Assembly: GCA_036785705.1 (NCBI GenBank)
Contig: JAWUZG010001156.1
Coordinates: 1-64,000, forward strand
DNA length: 64,000 nucleotides
Origin: Acanthornis magna
Taxonomy: Eukaryota > Chordata > Aves > Passeriformes > Acanthizidae
Direction: 5' to 3'
The stretch's first letter is position 1. Every line of letters begins with the position of its first letter. The notes beneath the pieces are model-generated. The model was not told the DNA's origin and did no database searches. It worked only from the letters and a program-made list of their open reading frames with translations. Position numbers and translations under genes: made by a program. Positions 34,628 through 48,479 of this stretch are shown here, one piece after another.

Positions 34628-37600
34628 CCAAGAATCATAGGAAAGCTGTCGGGAAAGAAAGATTTCATGGAAAAGCCGCAGCACGACAAGCTTCCTTGCC
34701 AAGCTTCACTCTACTACTTACACCATGCTTAAAGAACAGCGAGGAAAAGCAACAAACAAAAATCCAGAGTCAATCAATCCAAAATGAAATCAAACCCAAA
34801 TTATCTCTGTCTGTCTGTCCGTGTGCGTGAGGCTGTGTCTCTAAAGAAGAGAAAGGGTCAGGATAAGAAGAACGTGGCTCAAAGGCTCAAGAGCACTTCC
34901 CTTAGGAGCACTTCAACTTGAGCAACACTTCACTTGATAACTCAAATTCAAATCAACAACTTAGGGCAGGAACAGCAGTTCAGGGCATTTCAACTGAACT
35001 GGACTTCAACTACACAACACTTCACTTAGAACTGAGCTGAAACCCAAGACCTCAGCAAAGGATCCACACAGGCCTTACCATAGCACTGCAGGAACTTTGA
35101 GACCTAACTTAGGGACAAACCTAAAGCACTTCTGAATCCACCAGAGCAGCCCCTCTCCCACATTGCAGAGAGCGCATGCACACCTGCACTCCCACAAGCA
35201 CACAAAGAGGCTCTAGGAGGCAAAATTCCCCTCCAAGCTACTGAAATACTCCTTTCACGTGCCTTGCCATCTTCTCAGCGGCCAAAGCCTGAGGCCTCCG
35301 GGAGCGGCAGGATCGGGGGCCCAGGAGCCGTGCTCCTTCGCGGATGCCCCGAGTGCAGCAAACGGGACAGCTGCCGGCTGGCAGAGGCCCCACGCACAGG
35401 GACTTTGCTGCTCACCGCTGCTGCGGCCCAGCACAGCTGCCAGGGCCTCCTTTGGCACCCCTGCTTACAGGGCCCCAAGGCATGGCCTTTAGTCACAACA
35501 AGCCTTCAGCCTGGCCCCACTTCTCATTGGCAGCTTTCCCTGAACGCGGGACAACACCAATGGGATGCCATCCAGGCAAAAACAAATTTCAAAGTCTGTT
35601 CAACAAGCAAAAAAAGCAGGAGCACCTTAGAACATAGCACTTCCTGGCAGCACACAGCGTTTCTCAGAAGCTCCACAGCACCTCAGCCCCGCTGCCTTCG
35701 TCAAGGCCAAGGCCTCAGCAGCATTTCTCATATCATGCTGCAGCCTGAAAAAAGGGCAGGGGGGGATGCACCAGCACAAGCAGGGAAATCACACCTGCCC
35801 ACAGGCTCCCCATGCTCACATCCCATGGCATCCCGGGGCTCTCTCAGCTTCCAAAGACCTCTGAGGTCACGGGCTCTCACAGTGCCTCCATGGGGACATC
35901 CCACGTGTCTCTAAGTGCTAAGGAGCTCTTTTGCAACTGCCACTCCCTGGCCTTCCAGCGGGACATGCCAGGGCTCTCTCTATCTTCCTAAACAACACAC
36001 ACGACCAGGCCAATGCCAGGGCCTGCAGGGTAACATCCCGGCAATCTGCACGCTGCTAAGGAGCCATGCTGTCACAGCAACTCACAGGGCATGGCCTGTG
36101 ACATTCCCTCCGTCTCCCTGCTGCTGCTGGACAGCTCTGATGTCACAGGCACTCACCTCTGGCCCCTGCAGCCATTCCAGGCCTTTCCATGCTGCCAAAG
36201 CGCTCTGATGTCACAGACACGCACTGTGGCTTCATGGCCACATGCCAAGGCTCTCCAGGCTGCAAAAGAGCCCTTTAGCCACAGGCACTTACACAGGTGC
36301 CATGGGCACATCTTAGTGCTCCCTCTGCTCATAGGAAGCCCGAGGTCACCAGATATCCTGGCGGCTCCGTGGCCACATCCCCAGGCTCTCCAGGCTGCTC
36401 AAGAGCTCTGATCTCACCTGCACTCACACAAGCTCCTCGGGGACATCTGTCGCTGCTGTGCTGGCAGATTCACACAAAGGCTCCCAGAGCAGCCTGGCCA
36501 CTGAGTCACGAGGGCCAGAGAGCAGCCCTTGGCTTTCTCAACTCCTTCTCAGACACAGGAGCCTTGGCGGCGGCTGCATCCAATCCCAGCCTCACACTTA
36601 AAGCCAGTGCTTTAAGTAACTCTGTCCCGCAGCACTTACAAATGGCCCATCTGATCTATTCCTAGAAAAGCAGCTCTTCCCTAACACAAATGATTCGACA
36701 CAAACAACTCAATCCCAATTACTGACCACTCCATAGAAAAGCTAAACTTACTCCTGGGAGGCTACACAGAGTACAATGGAGTGCACTCTATGAAAACAAT
36801 AGGAAAGCAGTCATATCTTACAGCAAGCAAAAAAACCCAATTCCCAAGTAGAGCTCCATGTAACTCACCACACCAACACTCCTGGGCAGCTCTCTCTCCC
36901 TTCACCACCAAGAGTGCCCTTGCTTGCTGTCCACTTCCCCAGCAGGAGCCCTCACACACTCCAAGGAGGAACACGCTAGAAAAACCTCCCCTAGGAAAGG
37001 GGACTGACTGCACATTGACACTCTCAAGGGACTGACTGTCAGGCAGACGCCTGCAACTCCCGGCAGCAGCTCAGCTGCCAAATCTTTGCCTCACTAGCAG
37101 CACCTTCATGCAGGCTTCCTTGCCAGAAGGACTTTCAGCAGAATTCAAGGCCAAAACAACACACGCTGGCCCTCTGAAAGACACCTGGAGACATTTGCAA
37201 ATAGCACATGCTCCAAGTGCCTGCACCACGTTCCAAGGCAAAGCAGCCGGCCCAAAGCATCCTGCTACAACCTCCCAGGCGGCTCCCAACTGCTACAGAG
37301 CACTCAGCTCCAAAGCACTCCCAGGCCTTCCAGCCTCACAGCCCACAGGCCTACAGCCTTCTGCAGAGCCCTGAGCTCACCTGCACTCACACACCTACCA
37401 TGGGCACCTGCCACAGCTCTCCGGCCATGAGAGACAGACGTGTGCTCTCAGGCACTCACAGCCATTCCAAGCTGACATCCCAGGGCCCTTTGATCTCATC
37501 AGGCACCGCTGCTATGTCACAGGCACTCCCTGCGCTTCCACGGGGCCGTCCCAGGGCTCTCGAGGCTCCTCAAGAACACTGAGGGCACACACAACCCCAG

Positions 37601-38090
37601 CGGCTCCATAGGGACATGCCACGACTCTCCCATTTGACAAACCTCTCTGCACGCACATCACGGCCTTCAACAGGCTCTCAGGGCTGACAGCCCACGAGTC
37701 TCACGCTGCTAAGGTGCCGCCAGCTCACAGGCACTCACAGGGCCTCCATGGGGACATCCCTGCACCCTCCATCCTCCTCAAGAGCTGGCAAGTCCCTGAC
37801 ACTCACACTTGCCCCCTGGGCACACTCCAGCCATCTCCAGGCTGCCAAAGAGCCAGGAGGTCACATCTTGGCACAGGAACTCCCTGGGGACGTGCCAGAG
37901 CTATCCAGCTTTCAAAAGAACACTGAGCTCACAGGCTGTCCCAGGACAGCCATAGGCACACGCCAGGAGTCCGCACGCTGCCCAGAAGCCCTGGTGTCAC
38001 AGGCACTCACTCCCAGCACCTCGGTGCTGACATCCCAGGTGGCTCCACGCTGCTAAAGAGATGTGATGGCACAGGCACTTTTACATCCCT
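34628..38090 (+). repeat. Macrosatellite copy 11
   Basis: Complete 3,463-bp copy closely related to copy 10 (a108, cggg at u1332, t1440, a2949/t2953, t3266). It differs by g at u719, which removes the second BamHI site, and by c at u2597. Confidence 0.97.
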
Positions 38091-41000
38091 CCAAGAATCA
38101 TAGGAAAGCTGTCGGGAAAGAAAGATTTCATGGAAAAGCCGCAGCAGGACAATCTTCCTTGCCAAGCTTCACTCTACTACTTACACCATGCTTAAAGCAC
38201 AGTGAGGAAAAGCAACAAACAAAAATCCAGAGTCAATCAATCCAAAATGAAATCAAACCCAAATTATCTCTGTCTGTCTGTCCGTGTGCGTGAGGCTGTG
38301 TCTCTAAAGAAGAGAAAGGGTCAGGATAAGAAGAACGTGGCTCAAAGGCTCAAGAGCACTTCCCTTAGGAGCACTTCAACTTGAGCAACACTTCACTTGA
38401 TAACTCAAATTCAAATCAACAACTTAGGGCAGGAACAGCAGTTCAGGGCATTTCAACTGAACTGGACTTCAACTACACAACACTTCACTTAGAACTGAGC
38501 TGAAACCCAAGACCTCAGCAAAGGATCCACACAGCCCTTACCATAGCACTGCAGGAACTTTGAGACCTAACTTAGGGACAAACCTAAAGCACTTCTGAAT
38601 CCACCAGAGCAGCCCCTCTCCCACATTGCAGAGAGCGCATGCACACCTGCACTCCCACAAGCACACAAAGAGGCTCTAGGAGGCAAAATTCCCCTCCAAG
38701 CTACTGAAATACTCCTTTCACGTGCCTTGCCATCTTCTCAGCGGCCAAAGCCTGAGGCCTCCGGGAGCGGCAGGATCGGGGGCCCAGGAGCCGTGCTCCT
38801 TCGCGGATGCCCCGAGTGCAGCAAACGGGACAGCTGCCGGCTGGCAGAGGCCCCACGCACAGGGACTTTGCTGCTCACCGCTGCTGCGGCCCAGCACAGC
38901 TGCCAGGGCCTCCTTTGGCACCCCTGCTTACAGGGCCCCAAGGCATGGCCTTTAGTCACAACAAGCCTTCAGCCTGGCCCCACTTCTCATCGGCAGCTTT
39001 CCCTGAACGCGGGACAACACCAATGGGATGCCATCCAGGCAAAAACAAATTTCAAAGTCTGTTCAACAAGCAAAAAAAGCAGGAGCACCTTAGAACATAG
39101 CACTTCCTGGCAGCACACAGCGTTTCTCAGAAGCTCCACAGCACCTCAGCCCCGCTGCCTTCGTCAAGGCCAAGGCCTCAGCAGCATTTCTCATATCATG
39201 CTGCAGCCTGAAAAAAGGGCAGGGGGGGATGCACCAGCACAAGCAGGGAAATCACACCTGCCCACAGGCTCCCCATGCTCACATCCCATGGCATCCCGGG
39301 GCTCTCTCAGCTTCCAAAGACCTCTGAGGTCACGGGCTCTCACAGTGCCTCCATGGGGACATCCCACGTGTCTCTAAGTGCTAAGGAGCTCTTTTGCAAC
39401 TGCCACTCCCTGGCCTTCCAGGGGCACATGCCAGGGCTCTCTCTATCTTCCTAAACAACACACACGACCAGGCCAATGCCAGGGCCTGCAGGGTAACATC
39501 CCGGCAATCTGCACGCTGCTAAGGAGCCACGCTGTCACAGCAACTCACAGGGCATGGCCTGTGACATTCCCTCCGTCTCCCTGCTGCTGCTGGACAGCTC
39601 TGATGTCACAGGCACTCACCTCTGGCCCCTGCAGCCATTCCAGGCCTTTCCATGCTGCCAAAGCGCTCTGATGTCACAGACACGCACTGTGGCTTCATGG
39701 CCACATGCCAAGGCTCTCCAGGCTGCAAAAGAGCCCTTTAGCCACAGGCACTTACACAGGTGCCATGGGCACATCTTAGTGCTCCCTCTGCTCATAGGAA
39801 CCCCGAGGTCACCAGATATCCTGGCGGCTCCGTGGCCACATCCCCAGGCTCTCCAGGCTGCTCAAGAGCTCTGATCTCACCTGCACTCACACAAGCTCCT
39901 CGGGGACATCTGTCGCTGCTGTGCTGGCAGATTCACACAAAGGCTCCCAGAGCAGCCTGGCCACTGAGTCACGAGGGCCAGAGAGCAGCCCTTGGCTTTC
40001 TCAACTCCTTCTCAGACACAGGAGCCTTGGCGGCGGCTGCATCCAATCCCAGCCTCACACTTAAAGCCAGTGCTTTAAGTAACTCTGTCCCGCAGCACTT
40101 ACAAATGGCCCATCTGATCTATTCCTAGAAAAGCAGCTCTTCCCTAACACAAATGATTCGACACAGACAACTCAATCCCAATTACTGACCACTCCATAGA
40201 AAAGCTAAACCTACTCCTGGGAGGCTACACAGAGTACAATGGAGTGCACTCTATGAAAACAATAGGAAAGCAGTCATATCTTACAGCAAGCAAAAAAACC
40301 CAATTCCCAAGTAGAGCTCCATGTAACTCACCACACCAACACTCCTGGGCAGCTCTCTCTCCCTTCACCACCAAGAGTGCCCTTGCTTGCTGTCCACTTC
40401 CCCAGCAGGAGCCCTCACACACTCCAAGGAGGACCACGCTAGAAAAACCTCCCCTAGGAAAGGGGACTGACTGCACATTGACACTCTCAAGGGACTGACT
40501 GTCAGGCAGATGCCTGCAACTCCCGGCAGCAGCTCAGCTGCCAAATCTTTGCCTCACTAGCAGCACCTTCATGCAGGCTTCCTTGCCAGAAGGACTTTCA
40601 GCAGAATTCAAGGCCAAAACAACACACGCTGGCCCTCTGAAAGACACCTGGAGACATTTGCAAATAGCACATGCTCCAAGTGCCTGCACCACGTTCCAAG
40701 GCAAAGCAGCCGGCCCAAAGCATCCTGCTACAACCTCCCAGGCGGCTCCCAACTGCTACAGAGCACTCAGCTCCAAAGCACTCCCAGGCCTTCCAGCCTC
40801 ACAGCCCACAGGCCTACAGCCTTCTGCAGAGCCCTGAGCTCACCTGCACTCACACACCTACCATGGGCACCTGCCACAGCTCTCCGGCCATGAGAGACAG
40901 ACGTGTGCTCTCAGGCACTCACAGCCATTCCAAGCTGACATCCCAGGGCCCTTTGATCTCATCAGGCACCGCTGCTATGTCACAGGCACTCCCTGCGCTT

Positions 41001-41553
41001 CCACGGGGCCGTCCCAGGGCTCTCGAGGCTCCTCAAGAGCACCGAGGGCACACACAACCCCAGCGGCTCCATAGGGACATGCCACGACTCTCCCATTTGA
41101 CAAACCTCTCTGCACGCACATCACGGCCTTCAACAGGCTCTCAGGGCTGACAGCCCACGAGTCTCACGCTGCTAAGGTGCCGCCAGCTCACAGGCACTCA
41201 CAGGGCCTCCATGGGGACATCCCTGCACCCTCCATCCTCCTCAAGAGCTGGCAAGTCCCTGACACTCACACTTGCCCCCTGGGCACACTCCAGCCGTCTC
41301 CAGGCTGCCAAAGAGCCAGGAGGTCACATCTTGGCACAGGAACTCCCAGGGGACGTGCCAGAGCTATCCAGCTTTCAAAAGAACACTGAGCTCACAGGCT
41401 GTCCCAGGACAGCCATAGGCACACGCCAGGAGTCCGCACGCTGCCCAGAAGCCCTGGTGTCACAGGCACTCACTCCCAGCACCTCGGTGCTGACATCCCA
41501 GGTGGCTCCACGCTGCTAAAGAGATGTGATGGCACAGGCACTTTTACATCCCT
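38091..41553 (+). repeat. Macrosatellite copy 12 (mosaic)
   Basis: Complete 3,463-bp copy. It has private t at u63, which destroys the first of two close HindIII sites, g at u57 (shared with copy 18) and t at u113 (shared with copy 13). It joins several haplotypes: c445 as in copy 2, g719 as in copies 2-5 and 11, c901 as in copies 7 and 9, a central block g2076/c2121/c2344/t2421 as in copies 6, 8 and 14, and an end a3258/t3266 as in copies 7 and 9. Confidence 0.97.
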
Positions 41554-44500
41554 CCAAGAATCATAGGAAAGCTGTCGGGAAAGAAAGATTTCATGGAAAA
41601 GCCGCAGCACGACAAGCTTCCTTGCCAAGCTTCACTCTACTACTTACACCATGCTTAAAGCACAGTGAGGAAAAGCAACAAACAAAAATCCAGAGTCAAT
41701 CAATCCAAAATGAAATCAAACCCAAATTATCTCTGTCTGTCTGTCCGTGTGCGTGAGGCTGTGTCTCTAAAGAAGAGAAAGGGTCAGGATAAGAAGAACG
41801 TGGCTCAAAGGCTCAAGAGCACTTCCCTTAGGAGCACTTCAACTTGAGCAACACTTCACTTGATAACTCAAATTCAAATCAACAACTTAGGGCAGGAACA
41901 GCAGTTCAGGGCATTTCAACTGAACTGGACTTCAACTACACAACACTTCACTTAGAACTGAGCTGAAACCCAAGACCTCAGCAAAGGATCCACACAGGCC
42001 TTACCATAGCACTGCAGGAACTTTGAGACCTAACTTAGGGACAAACCTAAAGCACTTCTGAATCCACCAGAGCAGCCCCTCTCCCACATTGCAGAGAGCG
42101 CATGCACACCTGCACTCCCACAAGCACACAAAGAGGCTCTAGGAGGCAAAATTCCCCTCCAAGCTACTGAAATACTCCTTTCACGTGCCTTGCCATCTTC
42201 TCAGCGGCCAAAGCCTGAGGCCTCCGGGAGCGGCAGGATCGGGGGCCCAGGAGCCGTGCTCCTTCGCGGATCCCCCGAGTGCAGCAAACGGGACAGCTGC
42301 CGGCTGGCAGAGGCCCCACGCACAGGGACTTTGCTGCTCACCGCTGCTGCGGCCCAGCACAGCTGCCAGGGCCTCCTTTGGCACCCCTGCTTACAGGGCC
42401 CCAAGGCATGGCCTTTAGTCACAACAAGCCTTCAGCCTGGCCCCACTTCTCATTGGCAGCTTTCCCTGAACGCGGGACAACACCAATGGGATGCCATCCA
42501 GGCAAAAACAAATTTCAAAGTCTGTTCAACAAGCAAAAAAAGCAGGAGCACCTTAGAACATAGCACTTCCTGGCAGCACACAGCGTTTCTCAGAAGCTCC
42601 ACAGCACCTCAGCCCCGCTGCCTTCGTCAAGGCCAAGGCCTCAGCAGCATTTCTCATATCATGCTGCAGCCTGAAAAAAGGGCAGGGGGGGATGCACCAG
42701 CACAAGCAGGGAAATCACACCTGCCCACAGGCTCCCCATGCTCACATCCCATGGCATCCCGGGGCTCTCTCAGCTTCCAAAGACCTCTGAGGTCACGGGC
42801 TCTCACAGTGCCTCCATGGGGACATCCCACGTGTCTCTAAGTGCTAAGGAGCTCTTTTGCAACTGCCACTCCCTGGCCTTCCAGCGGGACATGCCAGGGC
42901 TCTCTCTATCTTCCTAAACAACACACACGACCAGGCCAATGCCAGGGCCTGCAGGGTAACATCCCGGCAATCTGCACGCTGCTAAGGAGCCACGCTGTCA
43001 CAGCAACTCACAGGGCATGGCCTGTGACATTCCCTCCGTCTCCCTGCTGCTGCTGGACAGCTCTGATGTCACAGGCACTCACCTCTGGCCCCTGCAGCCA
43101 TTCCAGGCCTTTCCATGCTGCCAAAGCGCTCTGATGTCACAGACACGCACTGTGGCTTCATGGCCACATGCCAAGGCTCTCCAGGCTGCAAAAGAGCCCT
43201 TTAGCCACAGGCACTTACACAGGTGCCATGGGCACATCTTAGTGCTCCCTCTGCTCATAGGAAGCCCGAGGTCACCAGATATCCTGGCGGCTCCGTGGCC
43301 ACATCCCCAGGCTCTCCAGGCTGCTCAAGAGCTCTGATCTCACCTGCACTCACACAAGCTCCTCGGGGACATCTGTCGCTGCTGTGCTGGCAGATTCACA
43401 CAAAGGCTCCCAGAGCAGCCTGGCCACTGAGTCACGAGGGCCAGAGAGCAGCCCTTGGCTTTCTCAACTCCTTCTCAGACACAGGAGCCTTGGCGGCGGC
43501 TGCATCCAATCCCAGCCTCACACTTAAAGCCAGTGCTTTAAGTAACTCTGTCCCGCAGCACTTACAAATGGCCCATCTGATCTATTCCTAGAAAAGCAGC
43601 TCTTCCCTAACACAAATGATTCGACACAAACAACTCAATCCCAATTACTGACCACTCCATAGAAAAGCTAAACTTACTCCTGGGAGGCTACACAGAGTAC
43701 AATGGAGTGCACTCTATGAAAACAATAGGAAAGCAGTCATATCTTACAGCAAGCAAAAAAACCCAATTCCCAAGTAGAGCTCCATGTAACTCACCACACC
43801 AACACTCCTGGGCAGCTCTCTCTCCCTTCACCACCAAGAGTGCCCTTGCTTGCTGTCCACTTCCCCAGCAGGAGCCCTCACACACTCCAAGGAGGAACAC
43901 GCTAGAAAAACCTCCCCTAGGAAAGGGGACTGACTGCACATTGACACTCTCAAGGGACTGACTGTCAGGCAGACGCCTGCAACTCCCGGCAGCAGCTCAG
44001 CTGCCAAATCTTTGCCTCACTAGCAGCACCTTCATGCAGGCTTCCTTGCCAGAAGGACTTTCAGCAGAATTCAAGGCCAAAACAACACACGCTGGCCCTC
44101 TGAAAGACACCTGGAGACATTTGCAAATAGCACATGCTCCAAGTGCCTGCACCACGTTCCAAGGCAAAGCAGCCGGCCCAAAGCATCCTGCTACAACCTC
44201 CCAGGCGGCTCCCAACTGCTACAGAGCACTCAGCTCCAAAGCACTCCCAGGCCTTCCAGCCTCACAGCCCACAGGCCTACAGCCTTCTGCAGAGCCCTGA
44301 GCTCACCTGCACTCACACACCTACCATGGGCACCTGCCACAGCTCTCCGGCCATGAGAGACAGACGTGTGCTCTCAGGCACTCACAGCCATTCCAAGCTG
44401 ACATCCCAGGGCCCTTTGATCTCATCAGGCACCGCTGCTATGTCACAGGCACTCCCTGCGCTTCCACGGGGCCGTCCCAGGGCTCTCGAGGCTCCTCAAG

Positions 44501-45016
44501 AACACTGAGGGCACACACAACCCCAGCGGCTCCATAGGGACATGCCACGACTCTCCCATTTGACAAACCTCTCTGCACGCACATCACGGCCTTCAACAGG
44601 CTCTCAGGGCTGACAGCCCACGAGTCTCATGCTGCTAAGGTGCCGCCAGCTCACAGGCACTCACAGGGCCTCCATGGGGACATCCCTGCACCCTCCATCC
44701 TCCTCAAGAGCTGGCAAGTCCCTGACACTCACACTTGCCCCCTGGGCACACTCCAGCCATCTCCAGGCTGCCAAAGAGCCAGGAGGTCACATCTTGGCAC
44801 AGGAACTCCCTGGGGACGCGCCAGAGCTATCCAGCTTTCAAAAGAACACTGAGCTCACAGGCTGTCCCAGGACAGCCATAGGCACACGCCAGGAGTCCGC
44901 ACGCTGCCCAGAAGCCCTGGTGTCACAGGCACTCACTCCCAGCACCTCGGTGCTGACATCCCAGGTGGCTCCACGCTGCTAAAGAGATGTGATGGCACAG
45001 GCACTTTTACATCCCT
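41554..45016 (+). repeat. Macrosatellite copy 13
   Basis: Complete 3,463-bp copy. It shares t at u113 with copy 12. BamHI at u715 is present, with cggg at u1332-1335, a2661, a2949/t2953 and t3077. It combines the a2344 right-hand block with the t3077/a3206/c3266 ending of copies 6 and 8. Confidence 0.97.
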
Positions 45017-48000
45017 CCAAGAATCATAGGAAAGCTGTCGGGAAAGAAAGATTTCATGGAAAAGCCGCAGCACGACAAGCTTCCTTGCCAAGCTTCACTC
45101 TACTACTTACACCATGCTTAAAGCACAGCGAGGAAAAGCAACAAACAAAAATCCAGAGTCAATCAATCCAAAATGAAATCAAACCCAAATTATCTCTGTC
45201 TGTCTGTCCGTGTGCGTGAGGCTGTGTCTCTAAAGAAGAGAAAGGGTCAGGATAAGAAGAACGTGGCTCAAAGGCTCAAGAGCACTTCCCTTAGGAGCAC
45301 TTCAACTTGAGCAACACTTCACTTGATAACTCAAATTCAAATCAACAACTTAGGGCAGGAACAGCAGTTCAGGGCATTTCAACTGAACTGGACTTCAACT
45401 ACACAACACTTCACTTAGAACTGAGCTGAAACCCAAGACCTCAGCAAAGGATCCACACAGGCCTTACCATAGCACTGCAGGAACTTTGAGACCTAACTTA
45501 GGGACAAACCTAAAGCACTTCTGAATCCACCAGAGCAGCCCCTCTCCCACATTGCAGAGAGTGCATGCACACCTGCACTCCCACAAGCACACAAAGAGGC
45601 TCTAGGAGGCAAAATTCCCCTCCAAGCTACTGAAATACTCCTTTCACGTGCCTTGCCATCTTCTCAGCGGCCAAAGCCTGAGGCCTCCGGGAGCGGCAGG
45701 ATCGGGGGCCCAGGAGCCGTGCTCCTTCGCGGATCCCCCGAGTGCAGCAAACGGGACAGCTGCCGGCTGGCAGAGGCCCCACGCACAGGGACTTTGCTGC
45801 TCACCGCTGCTGCGGCCCAGCACAGCTGCCAGGGCCTCCTTTGGCACCCCTGCTTACAGGGCCCCAAGGCATGGCCTTTAGTCACAACAAGCCTTCAGCC
45901 TGGCCCCACTTCTCATTGGCAGCTTTCCCTGAACGCGGGACAACACCAATGGGATGCCATCCAGGCAAAAACAAATTTCAAAGTCTGTTCAACAAGCAAA
46001 AAAAGCAGGAGCACCTTAGAACATAGCACTTCCTGGCAGCACACAGCGTTTCTCAGAAGCTCCACAGCACCTCAGCCCCGCTGCCTTCGTCAAGGCCAAG
46101 GCCTCAGCAGCATTTCTCATATCATGCTGCAGCCTGAAAAAAGGGCAGGGGGGGATGCACCAGCACAAGCAGGGAAATCACACCTGCCCACAGGCTCCCC
46201 ATGCTCACATCCCATGGCATCCCGGGGCTCTCTCAGCTTCCAAAGACCTCTGAGGTCACGGGCTCTCACAGTGCCTCCATGGGGACATCCCACGTGTCTC
46301 TAAGTGCTAAGGAGCTCTTTTGCAACTGCCACTCCCTGGCCTTCCAGCGGGACATGCCAGGGCTCTCTCTATCTTCCTAAACAACACACACGACCAGGCC
46401 AATGCCAGGGCCTGCAGGGTAACATCCCGGCAATCTGCACGCTGCTAAGGAGCCATGCTGTCACAGCAACTCACAGGGCATGGCCTGTGACATTCCCTCC
46501 GTCTCCCTGCTGCTGCTGGACAGCTCTGATGTCACAGGCACTCACCTCTGGCCCCTGCAGCCATTCCAGGCCTTTCCATGCTGCCAAAGCGCTCTGATGT
46601 CACAGACACGCACTGTGGCTTCATGGCCACATGCCAAGGCTCTCCAGGCTGCAAAAGAGCCCTTTAGCCACAGGCACTTACACAGGTGCCATGGGCACAT
46701 CTTAGTGCTCCCTCTGCTCATAGGAACCCCGAGGTCACCAGATATCCTGGCGGCTCCGTGGCCACATCCCCAGGCTCTCCAGGCTGCTCAAGAGCTCTGA
46801 TCTCACCTGCACTCACACAAGCTCCTCGGGGACATCTGTCGCTGCTGTGCTGGCAGATTCACACAAAGGCTCCCAGAGCAGCCTGGCCACTGAGTCACGA
46901 GGGCCAGAGAGCAGCCCTTGGCTTTCTCAACTCCTTCTCAGACACAGGAGCCTTGGCGGCGGCTGCATCCAATCCCAGCCTCACACTTAAAGCCAGTGCT
47001 TTAAGTAACTCTGTCCCGCAGCACTTACAAATGGCCCATCTGATCTATTCCTAGAAAAGCAGCTCTTCCCTAACACAAATGATTCGACACAGACAACTCA
47101 ATCCCAATTACTGACCACTCCATAGAAAAGCTAAACCTACTCCTGGGAGGCTACACAGAGTACAATGGAGTGCACTCTATGAAAACAATAGGAAAGCAGT
47201 CATATCTTACAGCAAGCAAAAAAACCCAATTCCCAAGTAGAGCTCCATGTAACTCACCACACCAACACTCCTGGGCAGCTCTCTCTCCCTTCACCACCAA
47301 GAGTGCCCTTGCTTGCTGTCCACTTCCCCAGCAGGAGCCCTCACACACTCCAAGGAGGACCACGCTAGAAAAACCTCCCCTAGGAAAGGGGACTGACTGC
47401 ACATTGACACTCTCAAGGGACTGACTGTCAGGCAGATGCCTGCAACTCCCGGCAGCAGCTCAGCTGCCAAATCTTTGCCTCACTAGCAGCACCTTCATGC
47501 AGGCTTCCTTGCCAGAAGGACTTTCAGCAGAATTCAAGGCCAAAACAACACACGCTGGCCCTCTGAAAGACACCTGGAGACATTTGCAAATAGCACATGC
47601 TCCAAGTGCCTGCACCACGTTCCAAGGCAAAGCAGCCGGCCCAAAGCATCCTGCTACAACCTCCCAGGCGGCTCCCGACTGCTACAGAGCACTCAGCTCC
47701 AAAGCACTCCCAGGCCTTCCAGCCTCACAGCCCACAGGCCTACAGCCTTCTGCAGAGCCCTGAGCTCACCTGCACTCACACACCTACCATGGGCACCTGC
47801 CACAGCTCTCCGGCCATGAGAGACAGACGTGTGCTCTCAGGCACTCACAGCCATTCCAAGCTGACATCCCAGGGCCCTTTGATCTCATCAGGCACCGCTG
47901 CTATGTCACAGGCACTCCCTGCGCTTCCACGGGGCCGTCCCAGGGCTCTCGAGGCTCCTCAAGAGCACCGAGGGCACACACAACCCCAGCGGCTCCATAG

Positions 48001-48479
48001 GGACATGCCACGACTCTCCCATTTGACAAACCTCTCTGCACGCACATCACGGCCTTCAACAGGCTCTCAGGGCTGACAGCCCACGAGTCTCATGCTGCTA
48101 AGGTGCCGCCAGCTCACAGGCACTCACAGGGCCTCCATGGGGACATCCCTGCACCCTCCATCCTCCTCAAGAGCTGGCAAGTCCCTGACACTCACACTTG
48201 CCCCCTGGGCACACTCCAGCCATCTCCAGGCTGCCAAAGAGCCAGGAGGTCACATCTTGGCACAGGAACTCCCTGGGGACGCGCCAGAGCTATCCAGCTT
48301 TCAAAAGAACACTGAGCTCACAGGCTGTCCCAGGACAGCCATAGGCACACGCCAGGAGTCCGCACGCTGCCCAGAAGCCCTGGTGTCACAGGCACTCACT
48401 CCCAGCACCTCGGTGCTGACATCCCAGGTGGCTCCACGCTGCTAAAGAGATGTGATGGCACAGGCACTTTTACATCCCT
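45017..48479 (+). repeat. Macrosatellite copy 14 (mosaic)
   Basis: Complete 3,463-bp copy with private t at u546. Its first half is the right-hand type (a630, c672, cggg at u1332). From about u2047 onward it matches copies 6 and 8 (g2076, c2121, c2344, t2421, g2661, t3077, a3206, c3266), a clear mid-unit switch. Confidence 0.97.
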